This document shows, in pieces, positions 1 to 14,729 of a stretch of DNA of 64,000 nucleotides (position 1 is its first letter; the number at the start of each line of letters is the position of its first letter). The notes beneath the pieces are model-generated. The model searched no databases. It was not told where the DNA came from and saw only the letters and a program-made list of their open reading frames with translations. The translations under genes and the position numbers were made by a program. Source of the stretch: Bathymodiolus brooksi. Lineage: Eukaryota > Mollusca > Bivalvia > Mytilida > Modiolidae. The stretch is from contig OY804578.1 of NCBI GenBank assembly GCA_963680875.1, positions 24,333,101 to 24,397,100 of the forward strand, in the 5' to 3' direction.

Positions 1-90
1 TGTAGATTACTATAAAACAAATCTATCTATAGATATTATTATATACACATGTATATTTGAATTTAAGACGTGATTTCCTATGTTGTAGTT

Positions 91-417
91 TTACACGTGA
101 TGTACCGGGTCTATATACATATAACAACTATTACTGCTGCTACATTCAGAATTGTCATCATGTTGCAGATTATTTTCACATTCTTCTACTCTAGGTACAT
201 TTGGTAGGCTCTGGGCTATTTTGTATTGTAATTCTTCCACAAAGTTTTTAAAATGCGGAACTTTTTGGTCAATTTGGTTAATATTTCTGTCTAATTCAAA
301 ATCGTCCTTTCTAACAGAATGTACATTATTAGATAGCGAATCAATCATATCACTACTCTGTAAAAAATAGTTCTGATTGGAATGTGTTAACATTTGACAT
401 AGGGAGAGATTTATCAT
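91..417 (-). CDS. possible hypothetical exon or short protein, 108 aa
   Basis: Open frame of 108 codons on the minus strand ending in a normal stop. The translation has a protein-like mixed composition: a charged middle (KVPHFKNFVEELQYKIAQSL), an acidic and Ser/Cys-rich part (HDDNSECSSSNSC) and a hydrophobic-polar end. No domain is recognised. It could be a terminal exon, because no promoter or upstream exon can be seen and the ATG at 417 is not in a clear context. The overlapping plus-strand frame is shorter and looks like its shadow. Chance ORF remains a real alternative. Confidence 0.3.
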   Translation of the reverse strand: MINLSLCQMLTHSNQNYFLQSSDMIDSLSNNVHSVRKDDFELDRNINQIDQKVPHFKNFVEELQYKIAQSLPNVPRVEECENNLQHDDNSECSSSNSCYMYIDPVHHV

Positions 418-765
418 AATTTGAAGGGTAATCTAATCCGGCCCCATTTGTCGATTTACTTTCCAAACTTTTAATGCTTTTTGCAAAATAATGGATTTAA
501 ACGAAAGGGGTTAAATTTAATATCACTCAGATGACGATATGACAAGATGAGTTCTATCACGGTCCCAGCAGTTGATCAGAATGCCATATAACCAATCTGG
601 ACAAAACTGTGGTCTGGGTGGAATTACTCCATTGTATAAAACATCTAGAAGCTTAAACAAGTTCATTGGCGTTAATAATTAAATTTTACAGAGAAATGCA
701 ACGAAACATGCATAATTTTGTAAATGGTTTTTGAACTAGTTTAAAACCACCACGTTTTATTGAAT
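418..765. other. intergenic, nothing recognised
   Basis: AT-rich unique-looking sequence between the possible exon and the start of the 34-bp array. No gene, RNA or repeat could be recognised. Confidence 0.5.
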
Positions 766-3700
766 TATCTGTAGTGAGCCAAAAGGATGAGCAGTCATTT
801 ATCTGTAGCAAGCCAAAAGGATGAGCAATCATTTATCTGTAGCAAGCCAAGAGGGTGAGCAGTCATTTATCTGTAGCAAGCCAAGAGGGTGAGCAGTCAT
901 TTATCTGTAGCAAGCCAAGAGGGTGAGCAGTCATTTATCTGTAGCAAGCCAAAAGGATGAGCAGTCATTTATCTGTAGCAAGCCAAGAGGGTGAGCAGTC
1001 ATTTATCTGTAGCAAGCCAAAAGAGTGAGCAGTCATTTATCTGTAGCAAGCCAAGAGGGTGAGCAGTCATTTATCTGTAGCAAGCCAAGAGGATGAACAG
1101 TCATTTATCTGTAGCAAGCCAAGAGGGTGAGCAGTCATTTATCTGTAGCAAGCCAAGAGGGTGAGCAGTCATTTATCTGTAGCAAGCCAAGAGGATGAGC
1201 TGTCATTTATCTGTAGCAAGCAAAAAAGATGAGCAGTCATTTATCTGTAGCAAGCCAAGAGGGTGAGCAGTCATTTATCTGTAGCAAGCCAAGAGGGTGA
1301 GCAGTCATTTATCTGTAGCAAGCCAAGAGGGTGAGCAGTCATTTATCTGTAGCAAGCCAAGAGGGTGAGCAGTCATTTATCTGTAGCAAGCCAAGAGGGT
1401 GAGCAGTCATTTATCTGTAGCCAGCCAAGAGGGTGAGCAGTCATTTATCTGTAGCAAGCCAAGAGGTGAGCAGTCATTTATCTGTAGGAAGCCAAGAGGG
1501 TGAGCGGTCATTTATCTGTAGCAAGCCAAGAGGGTGAGCGGTCATCTATCTGTAGCAAGCCAAGAGGGTGAGCAGTCATTTATCTGTAGGAAGCCAAGAG
1601 GGTGAGCAGTCATTTATCTGTAGCAAGCAAAGAGGGTGAGCAGTCATTTATCTGTAGCAAGCCAAGAGGGTGAGCGGTCATTTATCTGTAGGAAGCCAAG
1701 AGTGAGTAGTCATTTATCTGTAGCAAGCCAAGAGGGTGAGCAGTCATTTATCTGTAGCAAGCCAAGAGGGTGAGCGGTCATCTATCTGTAGCAAGCCAAG
1801 AGGGTGAGCAGTCATTTATCTGTAGGAAGCCAAGAGGGTGAGCAGTCATTTATCTGTGAGAAGCCAAAAGGGTGAGCGGTCATCTATCTGTAGCAAGCCA
1901 AGAGGGTGAACAGTCATTTATCTGTAACAAGCCAAGAGGGTGAGCAGTCATTTATCTGTAGCAAGCCAAGAGGGTGAGCAGTCATTTAACTGTAGCAAGC
2001 CAAGAGGATGAGCAGTCATCTATCTGTAGCAAGCCAAGAGAGTGAGCAGTCATTTATCTGTAGAAAGCCAAGAGGGTGAGCAGTCATTTATCTGTAGCAA
2101 GCCAAGAGGATGAGCAGTCATATATCTGTAGCAAGCCAAGAGAGTGAGCAGTCATTTATCTGTAGCAAGCCAAGAGGATGAGCAGTCATCTATCTGTAGC
2201 AAGCCAAGAGAGTGAGCAGTCATTTATCTGTAGCAAGCCAAGAGGATGAGCAGTCATCTATCTGTAGCAAGCCAAGTGAGTGAGCAGTCATTTATCTGTA
2301 GCAAGCCAAGAGAGTGAGCAGTCATCTATCTGTAGCAAGCCAAGAGAGTGAGCAGTCATTTATCTGTAGCAAGCAAAGAGGGTGAGCAGTCATTTATCTG
2401 TAGCAAGCCAAGAGGGTGAGCGGTCATTTATCTGTAGGAAGCTAAGAGGGTGAGTAGTCATTTATCTGCAGCAAGCCAAGAGGGTGAGCAGTCATTTATC
2501 TGTAGCAAGCCAAGAGGGTGAGCAGTCATTTATCTGTAGGAAGCCAAAAGGGTGAGCGGTCATCTATCTGTAGCAAGCCAAGAGGGTGAGCAGTCATTTA
2601 TCTGTAGGAAGCCAAGAGGATGAGCGGTCATCTATCTGTAGCAAACCAAGAGGGTGAGCAGTCATTTATCTGTAGCAAGCCAAGAGGGTGAGCAGTCATT
2701 TATCTGTAGCAAGCCAAAAGGGTGAGCGGTCATCTATCTGTAGCAAACCAAGAGGGTGAACAGTCATTTATCTGTAGCAAGCCAAGAGGGTGAGCAGTCA
2801 TTTATCTGTAGCAAGCCAAGAGGGTGAGCAGTCATTTATCTGTAGCAAGCCAAGAGGATGAGCAGTCATCTATCTGTAGCAAGCCAAGAGAGTGAGCAGT
2901 CATTTATCTGTAGAAAGCCAAGAGGGTGAGCAGTCATTTATCTGTAGCAAGCCAAGAGGATGAGCAGTCATCTATCTGTAGCAAGCCAAGAGAGTGAGCA
3001 GTCATTTATCTGTAGCAAGCCAAGAGGATGAGCAGTCATCTATCTGTAGCAAGCCAAGAGAGTGAGCAGTCATTTATCTGTAGCAAGCCAAGAGGATGAG
3101 CAGTCATCTATCTGTAGCAAGCCAAGTGAGTGAGCAGTCATTTATCTGTAGCAAGCCAAGAGAGTGAGCAGTCATCTATCTGTAGCAAGCCAAGAGAGTG
3201 AGCAGTCATTTATCTGTAGCAAGCCAAGAGGATGAGCAGTAATCTATCTGTAGCAAGCCAAGAGAGTGAGCGGTCATTTATCTGTAGCAAGCCAAGAGGA
3301 TGAGCAGTCATCTATTTGTAGCAAGCCAAGAGGATGAGCAGTCATCTATCTGTAGCAAGCCAAGAGAGTGAGCAGTCATTTATCTGTAGCAAGCCAGAAG
3401 GGTGAGCGGTCATTTTTCTGTAGCAAGCCAAGAGGATGAGCAGTCATCTATCTGTAGCAAGCCAAGAGAGTGAGCAGTCATTTATCTGTAGCAAGCCAAG
3501 AGGGTGAGCAGTCATTTATTTGTAGCAAGTCAAGAGGATGAGCAGTCATTTATCTGTAGCAAACCAAGAGGGTGAGCAGTCATTTATTTGTAGCAAGTCA
3601 AGAGGGTGAGCAGTCATTTATCTGTAGCAAACCAAGAGGGTGAGCAGTCATTTATTTGTAGCAAGCCAAGAGAGTGAGCAGTCATCTATCTGTAGCAAGC

Positions 3701-6601
3701 CAAGAGAGTGAGCAGTCATTTATCTGTAGCAAGCCAAGAGGATGAGCAGTAATCTATCTGTAGCAAGCCAAGAGAGTGAGCAGTCATTTATCTGTAGCAA
3801 GCCAAGAGGATGAGCAGTCATCTATCTGTAGCAAGCCAAGAGGATGAGCAGTCATCTATCTGTAGCAAGCCAAGAGAGTGAGCAGTCATTTATCTGTAGC
3901 AAGCCAAAAAGGTGAGCGGTCATTTTTCTGTAGCAAGCCAAGAGGATGAGCAGTCATCTATCTGTAGCAAGCCAAGAGAGTGAGCAGTCATTTATCTGTA
4001 GCAAGCCAAGAGGGTGATCAGTCATTTATTTGTAGCAAGTCAAGAGGGTGAGCAGTCATATATCTGTAGCAAACCAAGAGGGTGAGCAGTCATTTATTTG
4101 TAGCAAGCCAAGAGGGTGAGCGGTCATCTATCTGTAGCAAGCCAAGAGGGTGAGCAGTCATTTATCTGTAGCAAGCCAAGAGGGTGAGCGGTCATCTATC
4201 TGTAGCAAGCCAAGAGGGTGAGCAGTCATTTATCTGTAGCAAGCCAAGAGGTTGAGCGGTCATTTATCTGTAGCAAGCCAAGAGGGTGAGCGGTCATTTA
4301 TCTGTAGCAAGCCAAGAGGGTGAGTAGTCATTTATCTGTAGCAAGCCAAGAGGGTGAGCGGTCATCTATCTGTAGCAAGCCAAGAGAGTGAGCGGTCATT
4401 TATATGTAGCAAGCCAAGAGGGTGAGCGGTCATCTATATGTAGCAAGCCAAGAGGGTGAGCGGTTATCTATCTGTAGCATACCAAGAGGGTGAGCGGTCA
4501 TTTATCTGTAGCAAGCCAAGAGGGTGAGCGGTCATCTATCTGTAGCAAGCCAAGAGGGTGAGCGGTCATCTATATGTAGCAAGCCAAGAGGGTAAACGGT
4601 CATTTCTTTGTAGCAAGCCAAGAGGATGAGCGGTCATCTATCTGCAGCAAGCCAATAGGGTGAGCGGTCATCTATCTGTAGCAAGCCAAGAGGGTGAGCG
4701 GTCATCTATCTGTAGCAAGCCAATAGGGTGAGCGGTCATCAATCTGTAGCAAGCCAAGAGGGTGAGGGGTCATCTATCTGTAGGAAGCTAAGAGGGTGAA
4801 GGTCATCTATCTGTAGTAAGCCAAGAGGGTGAGCTGTCATCTATCTGTAGCAAGCCAAGAGGGTAAGAGGTCATCTATCTGTAGCAAGCCAAGAGGATGA
4901 GCGGTCATCTATCTGTAACAAGCCAAGAAGGTGAGCGGTCATTTATCTGTAGCAAGCCAAGAGGATGAGCAGTCATCTATCTGTAGCAAGCCAATAGGAT
5001 GAGCAGTCATCTATCTGTAGCAAGCCAAGAGAGTGAGCGGTCATTTATCTGTAGTAAACAAAGAGGATGAGCAGTCATCTATCTGTAGCAAGCCAAGAGA
5101 GTGAACAGTCATTTATCTGTAGCAAGCAATGAGGGTGAGCAGTCATTTATCTGTAGCAAGCCAAGAGGGTGAGCAGTCATTTATCTGTAGCAAGCCAAAA
5201 GGGTGAGCAGTCATTTATTTGTAGCAAGCCAAGAGGGTGAGCGGTCATCTATCTGTAGCAATCCAAGAGGGTGAGCAGTAATTTATCTGTAGCAAGCCAA
5301 GAGGGTGAGCGGTCAGCTATCTGTAGCAAGCCAAGAGGGTGAGCAGACATTTATCTGTAGCAAGCCAAGAGGGTGAGTAGTCATTTATCTGTAGCAAGCC
5401 AAGAAGGTGAGCGGTCATTTTCTGTAGCAAGCCAAGAGGGTGAGCAGTCATTTATCTGTAGCAAGCCAAGAGGGTGAGCGGTCATCTATCTGTAGCAAGC
5501 CAAGAGAGTGAGCGGTCATTTATCTGTAGCAAGCCAAGAGGGTGAGCGGTCATCTATCTGTAGCAAGCCAAGAGGGTGAGCGGTCATCTATATGTAGCAA
5601 GCCAAGAGGGTAAGCGGTCATATATCTGTAGCAAGCCAAGAGGATGAGCGGTCATCTATCTGTAGCAAGTCAAGAGGGTGAGCGGTCAGCTATCTGTAGC
5701 AAGCCAAGAGGGTGAGCGGTCATCTATCTGTAGCAAGCCAAGAGGGTGAGCGGTCATCTATCTGTAGCAAGCCAAGAGGGTGGGCGGTCATCTATCTGTA
5801 GGAAGCTAAGAGGGTGAAGGTCATCTATCTGTAGTAAGCCATGAGGGTGAGCGATCATCTATCTATAGCAAGCCAAGAGGGTAAGCGGTCATCTATCTGT
5901 AGCAAGCCAAGAGGATGAGCGGTCATCTATATGTAGCAAGCCAAGAGGGTAAGCGGTCATCTATCTGTAGCAAGCCAAGAGGGTAAGCGGTCATTTATCT
6001 GTAGCAAGCCAAGAGGGTGAGCGGTCATCTATCTGTAGCAAGCCAAGAGGGTGAGCGGTCATCTATATGTAGGAAGCCAAGAGGGTGAGCGGTCATCTAT
6101 CTGTAGCAAGCCAAGAGGGTGAGCGGTCATTTATCTGTAGCAAGCCAAGAGGGTGAGCGGTCATCTATCTGTAGCAAGCCAAGAGGGTGAGCAGTCATTT
6201 ATCTGCAGCAAGCCAAGAGGGTGAGCGGTCATCTATCTAGCAAACCAAGAAGGTGAGCGGTCATCTATCTGTAGCAAGCCAAGAGGGTGAGCGGTCATCT
6301 ATTTGTAGAAAGCCAAGAGGGTTAGCGGTCATCTATGTAGCAAGCCAAGAGGGTGAGCGCTCATCTATCTGTAGCAAGCCAAGAGGATGAGCGGTCATCT
6401 ATCTATAGAAAGCCAAGAGGGTGAGCGGTCATCTATCTGTAGCAAGCCAAGAGGGTAAGCGGTCATCTATCTTTAGCAAGGCAAGAGGGTGAGCGGTCAT
6501 CTATCTCTAGCAAGCCAAGAGGGTGAGCGGTCATCTATCTGTAGTAAGCCAAGAGGGTGAGCGGTCATCTATCAGTAGCAAGCCAAGAGGGTGAGCGGTC
6601 A
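766..6601. repeat. 34-bp minisatellite, about 170 units
   Basis: Head-to-tail units built on atttatctgtagcaagccaa followed by gagggtgagcagtc. The array runs 5.8 kb with point variants and few indels. Variants are not random: left-hand units mostly read gagcagtcattt, right-hand units mostly gagcggtcatct. Blocks of variants recur, for example the segment near 3413 recurs near 3927, the block near 2030-2290 recurs near 2880-3150, and the rare gaagctaagagggtgaagg variant occurs near 4787 and 5811. That is higher-order duplication. Stops occur in all frames, so it is not coding. Confidence 0.97.
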
Positions 6602-7105
6602 CCGTGTGTTAACGGTATTGATTTTAGCACTGTTTCTATGATTTTCTAATTGGATTATGAACACGTTTTGACGGTGTGATATTTTTGTTGTTTTGTTTTT
6701 CATTTTATTAGATAAAATATGGTTCCGTCTATCTTTTTAAATTTTAATCATCAGAAACTGACTACTTTGAAGCAAAAGATCACACCTAGATGTTTGTTTG
6801 TTCTGATTAAATCTCTATATTAATGATCTGGTGTACGATTTCCGTCATTCCAATATGATTTACCTTTACTTACCAGTCACACATCAATAACAATACAGAG
6901 GTAGGTCCAGTAAAGAGGGGACCGCTACATGTGTTGCCTCTACATGTAAGGCAGGTACGGTCCACAAATGAGTCAATATATACCATATTTTGTGTTAATT
7001 TTCCATATATTGGGATACTGGAGCCCTTCAGGTCACTTTAATCACATATTCAATGAAATTTAAGCGGTCAAAAGTTTCTGAATTTATTACGATTCCTCAT
7101 GAAAA
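6602..7105. other. spacer between two arrays, nothing recognised
   Basis: Unique-looking AT-rich sequence. No coding frame, RNA gene or known repeat seen. Confidence 0.5.
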
Positions 7106-8528
7106 CGATGTTCGTCTTTACCTCCACTTGTGTGTTTGTCTTTACCTCCACTTGTTTGTAGGAGGGCGCATGTCTTATTTACCTTATTTGTGTTTGTCTT
7201 TACCTCCACTTGTTTGTAGGAGGGCGCATGTCTTATTTACGTTATTTGTGTTTGTCTTTACCTCCACTTGTTTGTAGGAGGGCGCATGTCTTATTTACGT
7301 TAGTTGTGTTTGTCTTTACCTCCACTTGTTTGTAGGAGGGCGCATGTCTTATTTACGTTATTTGTGTTTGTTTTTACCTCCACTTGTTTGTAGGAGGGCG
7401 CATGTCTTATTTACGTTATTTGTGTTTGTCTTTACCTCCACTTGTTTGTAGGAGGGCGCATGTCTTATTTACCTTATTTGTGTTTGTCTTTACCTCCACT
7501 TGTTTGTAGGAGGGGGCATGTCTTATTTACGTTATTTGTGTTTGTTTTACCTCCACTTGTTTGTAGGAGGGCGCATGTCTTATTTACGTTATTTGTGTTT
7601 GTCTTTACCTCCACTTGTTTGTAGGAGGGCGCATGTCTTATTTACGTTATTTGTGTTTGTCTTTACCTCCACTTGTTTGTAGGAGGGGGCATGTCTTATT
7701 TACGTTATTTGTGTTTGTCTTTACCTCCACTTGTTTGTAGGAGGGCGCATGTCTTATTTACGTTATTTGTGTTTGTCTTTACCTCCACTTGTTTGTAGGA
7801 GAGGGCATGTCTTATTTACGTTATTTGTGTTTGTTTTTACCTCCACTTGTTTGTAGGAGGGCGCATGTCTTATTTACCTTATTTGTGTTTGTCTTTACCT
7901 CCACTTGTTTGTAGGAGGGGGCATGTCTTATTTACGTTATTTGTGTTTGTTTTTACCTCCACTTGTTTGTAGGAGGGCGCATGTCTTATTTACCTTATTT
8001 GTGTTTGTCTTTACCTCCACTTGTTTGTAGGAGGGCGCATGTCTTATTTACGTTATTTGTGTTTGTCTTTACCTCCACTTGTTTGTAGGAGGGGGCATGT
8101 CTTATTTACGTTATTTGTGTTTGTCTTTACCTCCACTTGTTTGTAGGAGGGCGCATGCCTTATTTACGTTATTTGTGTTTGTCTTTACCTCCACTTGTTT
8201 GTAGGAGGGGGCATGTCTTATTTACGTTATTTGTGTTTGTTTTTACCTCCACTTGTTTGTAGGAGGGCGCATGTCTTATTTACCTTATTTGTGTTTGTCT
8301 TTACCTCCACTTGTTTGTAGGAGGGGGCATGTCTTATTTACGTTATTTGTGTTTGTCTTTACCTCCACTTGTTTGTAGGAGGGCGCATGTCTTATTTACG
8401 TTATTTGTGTTTGTCTTTACCTCCACTTGTTTGTAGGAGGGCGCATGTCTTATTTACGTTATTTGTGTTTGTCTTTACCTCCACTTGTTTGTAGGAGGGG
8501 GCATGTCTTATTTACGTTATTTGTGTTT
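7106..8528. repeat. 58-bp minisatellite, about 24 units
   Basis: Units contain tgtttgtaggagggcgcatg, then tcttatttacgttatttgtg and tttgtctttacctccact. Two diagnostic variants (gggcgc versus gggggc, and tttacgtt versus tttacctt) alternate along the array, so units were probably duplicated in groups. Short open frames here are repeat translations, not genes. The flank after the last unit resembles a dispersed sequence also present near 16200-16310. Confidence 0.96.
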
Positions 8529-8635
8529 GTTTCCTTATATAGTTGTGTTCAACCCATATTGTGTTGTGTCTTTGTTTTGTTTTTCTTCGTCTTGCGTACT
8601 CTATTTTGCCAGTTTCTGAGAACGGTTTCTGGAGG

Positions 8636-9105
8636 ACATATATATGGGTGGGCATATATTTGGGATTGGGCATTGATTTGGGATTGGACATAAATTTGGG
8701 AATGAGCATATATTTGGAATTGGACATTGATTTGGGATGGGACATATATTTGGGATTGGACATATATTTGGGATTGGACATATATTTGGGAATGGACATA
8801 CATTTGGGAATTGACATATATTTGAGACTGGACAGTGAGTTATGATTGGACATTTATTTGGGAGGACATATATTTGGAAATGGACATATATTTGGGATTG
8901 GACATTGATTTGGGATAGGACATATATTTGAGAATGGACATAGATTTGGGAATTGACATATATTTTGGATTGGACATTGACTTGGGATTGGACATATATT
9001 TGGAAATGGACATCAATTTTGGATTAGAAATATATTTGGGAATGGCAATTGATTTGGATGGACATAGATTTGGGATTGGACAGTGACTTGGGAATGGACA
9101 TTGAT
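8636..9105. repeat. 18-bp minisatellite (gacatatatttgggattg)
   Basis: About 26 degenerate copies of an 18-bp unit, with the variants cattgatttggg and catagatttggg. The unit length is a multiple of three, which explains open frames of up to 100 codons on both strands with KYMSNP- and IYLGLD-type repeats. I do not regard these as proteins. Confidence 0.93.
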
Positions 9106-9221
9106 TTATTATATTATATAGCTTTGTGCTAAACACGTCAACTCTGGCAAACAACAACTCTGCTCGTTTTGGATAGTAAATGAATTGAGACGAATCCACT
9201 TTCATGTCATTTATTAAATGA

Positions 9222-9222
<1 letters not shown>

Positions 9223-9256
<34 letters not shown>
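9223..9256. repeat. (TA)n microsatellite
   Basis: An uninterrupted run of alternating T and A of about 34 bases. Confidence 0.97.
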
Positions 9257-9259
<3 letters not shown>

Positions 9260-9986
9260 TACAAAAAGGGGAGTGTAACCTAAACAGATACATTGAAACA
9301 AATCTGACATAATCTCAAACATGTAAGTACACCCCCCAACAACAAATTTATACTATACAAAAGGGGTGGCGACTACAAAAGGCCACAAAGCCAATGCGCT
9401 ACTTGTTGAGAAGTGGCTTACGCCAACCCCAGAGAAGTTGTTTGCTTTTTAAAAACAAAGCAAAAACAATATAACAAAGTAAATATAGTACTGAATCGAG
9501 AACAAGGTAAGGACAAATGAGTACAAGTACATGTATGTCACTCTTAACACCACAACAAACAATAATGTTGTAATCACAACAAAATTCATGCACAATAAAC
9601 AGATGGATAAGAATAAATTGTTTGAGACATCAGCATGTAAGTATCATAACCCAAGTGAATGAAATATGTAACAAAGTGAGCAGACAATTTCTGACCTCAC
9701 TACAGAAGACACATTGGATCTTACATATACATGTACATTGCATATAGTACAAGTATAACAAGATGAACAGACATATTCTTATCTCATCATAATCATATAC
9801 CTGTATTGTCACATAAAAAGAATGAGTAAATACATTCATGCTAGGTACATGCAAGATGTGTTGGTAAATATAACATGTACATCTAATGACCCTATCAACG
9901 ACAACATAATTATACACTTCTGACCCCTTACTTAGTATACATAATGAGCAGACAAATTCTGGCCTCAGCATGCTATGACTAAGTTA
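9257..9986 (-). other. probable 3' region of the retrotransposon
   Basis: Lies downstream of the recombinase gene on the same (minus) strand. It holds three loose copies of a segment containing gagcagacaaattctg (near 9680, 9760 and 9945). No convincing gene. The element's terminal repeats could not be delimited. Confidence 0.4.
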
Positions 9987-10921
9987 TTATACATTAAAGG
10001 CTTGAATTCTGATATATCTCTGCATTGCATTTGACTTCCATCTACCTATTTTCCTAATATAAGTTTATGAGAGACCGAGGTTTGCCAGATGAGTTGCACC
10101 TCCAATGCGGAAACTGTGATATTTATAGTGTTTAGAGTTCAAACCAATGAATTCCAGGATGTTTGCTAAATTGGTAGAAACAAGCTTGTGCGTTACTGGT
10201 GAACCTGACCTAAATTGAAATAATGGACCTTGTGTAGGCCTGCATATTTTAAGGTAATGATTCATTGCAAGCACTGGACATACCTGTGGTAAATTTGATT
10301 GCGCCTCAATTGAAATGCGTACGGATTGATTGTTTTTTTTTTTTTATTGTTTTGGAATGTCGCAGAGTAAAAATAAACTGGTAGGGTGTCTATCCTTGTA
10401 GGAAATAGAGATGTCCTCACGTTGAAGAATTTTTCGGTAATCAGCATAGGATTTTGCTACAATTTCCCCTAAACGCAATAATGCTGAAAAGCTAAGAGGA
10501 AAATAGGACGTAACATTATTCTTCTTTAAAATATCCATAGTAATTGGAAGGCGTGTGTCGCTGGTTCCAGACAGATTATTACAACCTTTGATTAATTTTC
10601 TCACGATAAATGAATTAGTAGGGTGGCTTAATTGTAATAACTTGTGTACATGTAACTTATTGCTGAAACGTGAGAAGCAATTGATGAAGGACTGTACTGT
10701 TTCCACAACAAATGTCCAATAAAATTACAAACTTGAACTATTTGTAATGGCATAGTTACATTTATGTTATAAGTATGATAGTATTGAAAAAATAGTTCCC
10801 AACTGCGACGGTAAGATTTACGAGCTGAATATGATAACCAGTTTTGTAACAAATGGAGTGCTCGCACGCTTAAATTTGCATCATGTGGTCCGGAATTGTA
10901 GCTTTGGATGCTGCTAACCAA
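9987..10921 (-). pseudogene. tyrosine recombinase of the YR retrotransposon
   Basis: The N-terminal core-binding part is at 10921-10628 (NFIGHLLWKQYSPSSIASHV). The catalytic domain is spread over further frames: the box I Arg region SALLRLGEIVAKSY, the HSFRIGGATHLA box (HxxR) near 10090, and the catalytic Tyr in GRWKSNAMQRYIR near 10015. A TAA at 10065-10067 separates the HxxR box from the catalytic Tyr, and frame changes occur near 10270 and 10640. The last codon is followed by a stop at 9987-9989. Known role in the family: integrating circular element DNA by site-specific recombination. Confidence 0.85.
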
Positions 10922-11301
10922 GGTGCTAATTGTCGGGCTTTCTGAAAATGAAAACGAGAAAGGTGGTCAGCAGTGACATTTGATTTTCCTGCTATATGTT
11001 TTGCACGAAATACAATGTTGAATGATAAAACCGTCAAGACCATTTTTTGTACTAAACTCATCATAACCTTATCTTTACAAGACTGTTTATTTATAACTTC
11101 TACCACTGCTTGGTTATCTGAGAAAAACATGACTTTGCTATTTTGTAAGTGTTTTCCCCACAACTCTAAGGCTACCACTATTAGGAACAATTCTTTTATT
11201 GCAATTTGATATTCTTTTAAATAGCTAGGCCATGACTCTGCAAACCACCAACTGCCGAACACAGCAGCAAAACCTGCATTACCTGATGCATCAGAGTACA
11301 A
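10870..11301 (-). pseudogene. RNase H domain of the YR retrotransposon
   Basis: Follows the RT. The RNase H carboxylates are in place: Asp in YSDASGNAGFAAV, Glu in IAIKELFLIVVALE and Asp in MFFSDNQAVVEVIN, followed by KHIAGKSNVTADHLSR near the end. The RNase H open frame itself is intact, but it is cut off from the RT by frame changes. It would degrade the RNA strand during reverse transcription. Confidence 0.85.
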
Positions 11302-12415
11302 GTTAAGAGATGTTTAATTCTCCCACCCATCTTTCAGAAAAATAGATTTTCCATTAAAACCACTCATGAACATTTTCCAAGCCTGTAAATCTGCCCTGGC
11401 TTCACATGTCAAACGAATTAAATAAAAGGGGTTTGAAACTTTCTTAGTAAGGTATATTAGGCGTCGCAAGAATGCACGACCTGGGCACACAACAAGGCAA
11501 GCAAAATTTAGTAAACCAATAAGTGATTGCAATTTTCGCAGAGATATTTTCTTCTTGTGCTGTACTTTGTATAGCAAATTATTTATTTTTTGAATTTTAT
11601 CTGAATGGAATCAACTTCGATACCGTAAATTGTAATAACTGTGGTACATTTGTAGGTAAAACAGTTTTTTCATCTTTTATTGGTATACCAATTTTTTGGC
11701 ATAAGGTTAACAATGCATTCAGGTCTTGTAATTAGCATTTATTTGACTTTGGGGGTCCCACAGAAAGGAAGTCATCGATACTATGGGACATACCAGCGGC
11801 TTTGTACCTAACCTCCACAATCCATTGCAAGGCACAAGAAAATGATTCAAAGATCTGACATGAACTGCTAGCTCCCATGGTAAACAGCGATCAAAATAAT
11901 AAAAAATATTCCAGGTAAGACCCAATAAATGGTGATCTGATGGGTGAATGTTAATGATCCTAAAAACATCTTCAATATCACATTTGGCTAGTAAGCACTG
12001 TCTGCCAAAAGACTTTACTAAGTCAATAACCTTGCCTATTCCCTCATATTGAACCCATGAATTTTCTTGGGGAATCCCAGCATTGACTGAAAAGTGTTTG
12101 GGATAAGAAAGATCATGAATCAATCTAAATTTACGAGGAACATTTTTAGGCACTAGGCCCAAAGGGGAACAGTTCCAATTTTGGAAAGGAGGTTGACGAA
12201 ATGGCCCAGCAATCCTGTTTTTTATTGATTCTTTGGCCAATTTAAGAAAAACCTGTTCCCTATTTTGTAGTGCTGATTTATGATTTTTCACATTTTGTGC
12301 ACTTGATGAAGTAGTGGTGTCTCTTTGAAACCCTAATCTGAATCCAAATTTAAACCCATTTACAAACTTGACAGTCTGTTGTTTATCATAACCTTGTAAT
12401 TTGGTTTCCAGTATG

Positions 12416-14400
<1,985 letters not shown>

Positions 14401-14406
14401 AATTTT

Positions 14407-14703
14407 TCAAGGAATGTTAATGTTATTACCTATGCTATGCCTGGCATGCAGAACAGCACTCCTGACACTTTTAAAATATTTTAATATTCCACCATGGTTC
14501 AAGTGTATCCCATCGTTGGATAGGAATGATAGATCAGCCCAGAAACCACGATATCTCCAAAATATAATGTTATTATTGCTATCAGATGAAATTAACTGTT
14601 TTATTGCCACATTCATCTGTGTAACCCACAGGCACTTGTTTCTATCAATGGGGGCCACTTCCTCTCTCTTCCTTGAAAGGAAGAGGGAGGAAGGGGCCCT
14701 CAT
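14407..14703 (-). pseudogene. C-terminal fragment of an SGNH/GDSL-type hydrolase
   Basis: 98 codons on the minus strand. The part after about residue 25 matches the end of SGNH hydrolases: a hydrophobic strand (NIIFWRYRGF), then NDGIHLNHGGILKYF, where the Asp-x-x-His is the catalytic block V motif, then KSVRSAVL. The front half of the domain is missing: the frame runs into the inverted repeat at 14626-14726. Hydrolase domains of this kind accompany some invertebrate Ngaro elements, so it may belong to the neighbouring retrotransposon even though it sits upstream of gag. It could instead be a fragment of a second element. Confidence 0.6.
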
Positions 14704-14726
14704 TGATAAAAAACAAGTGCCTGTGG
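14626..14726. repeat. inverted repeat (hairpin), arms about 50 bp
   Basis: ccacaggcacttgtttctat on the left is mirrored by the complement ending gtgcctgtgg on the right, and the middle reads ccttgaaagg with almost no loop. Arms show several mismatches. The left arm contains the coding sequence of the hydrolase fragment, so this is an inverted duplication of coding DNA. Confidence 0.9.
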
Positions 14727-14729
14727 TAC

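Noticed and set aside
9399..9971. Minus-strand frames of 64 and 113 codons downstream of the YR gene
   Set aside because: Cys/Ile/Leu-rich translations of AT-rich repeat DNA without recognisable motifs; more likely element 3' sequence.
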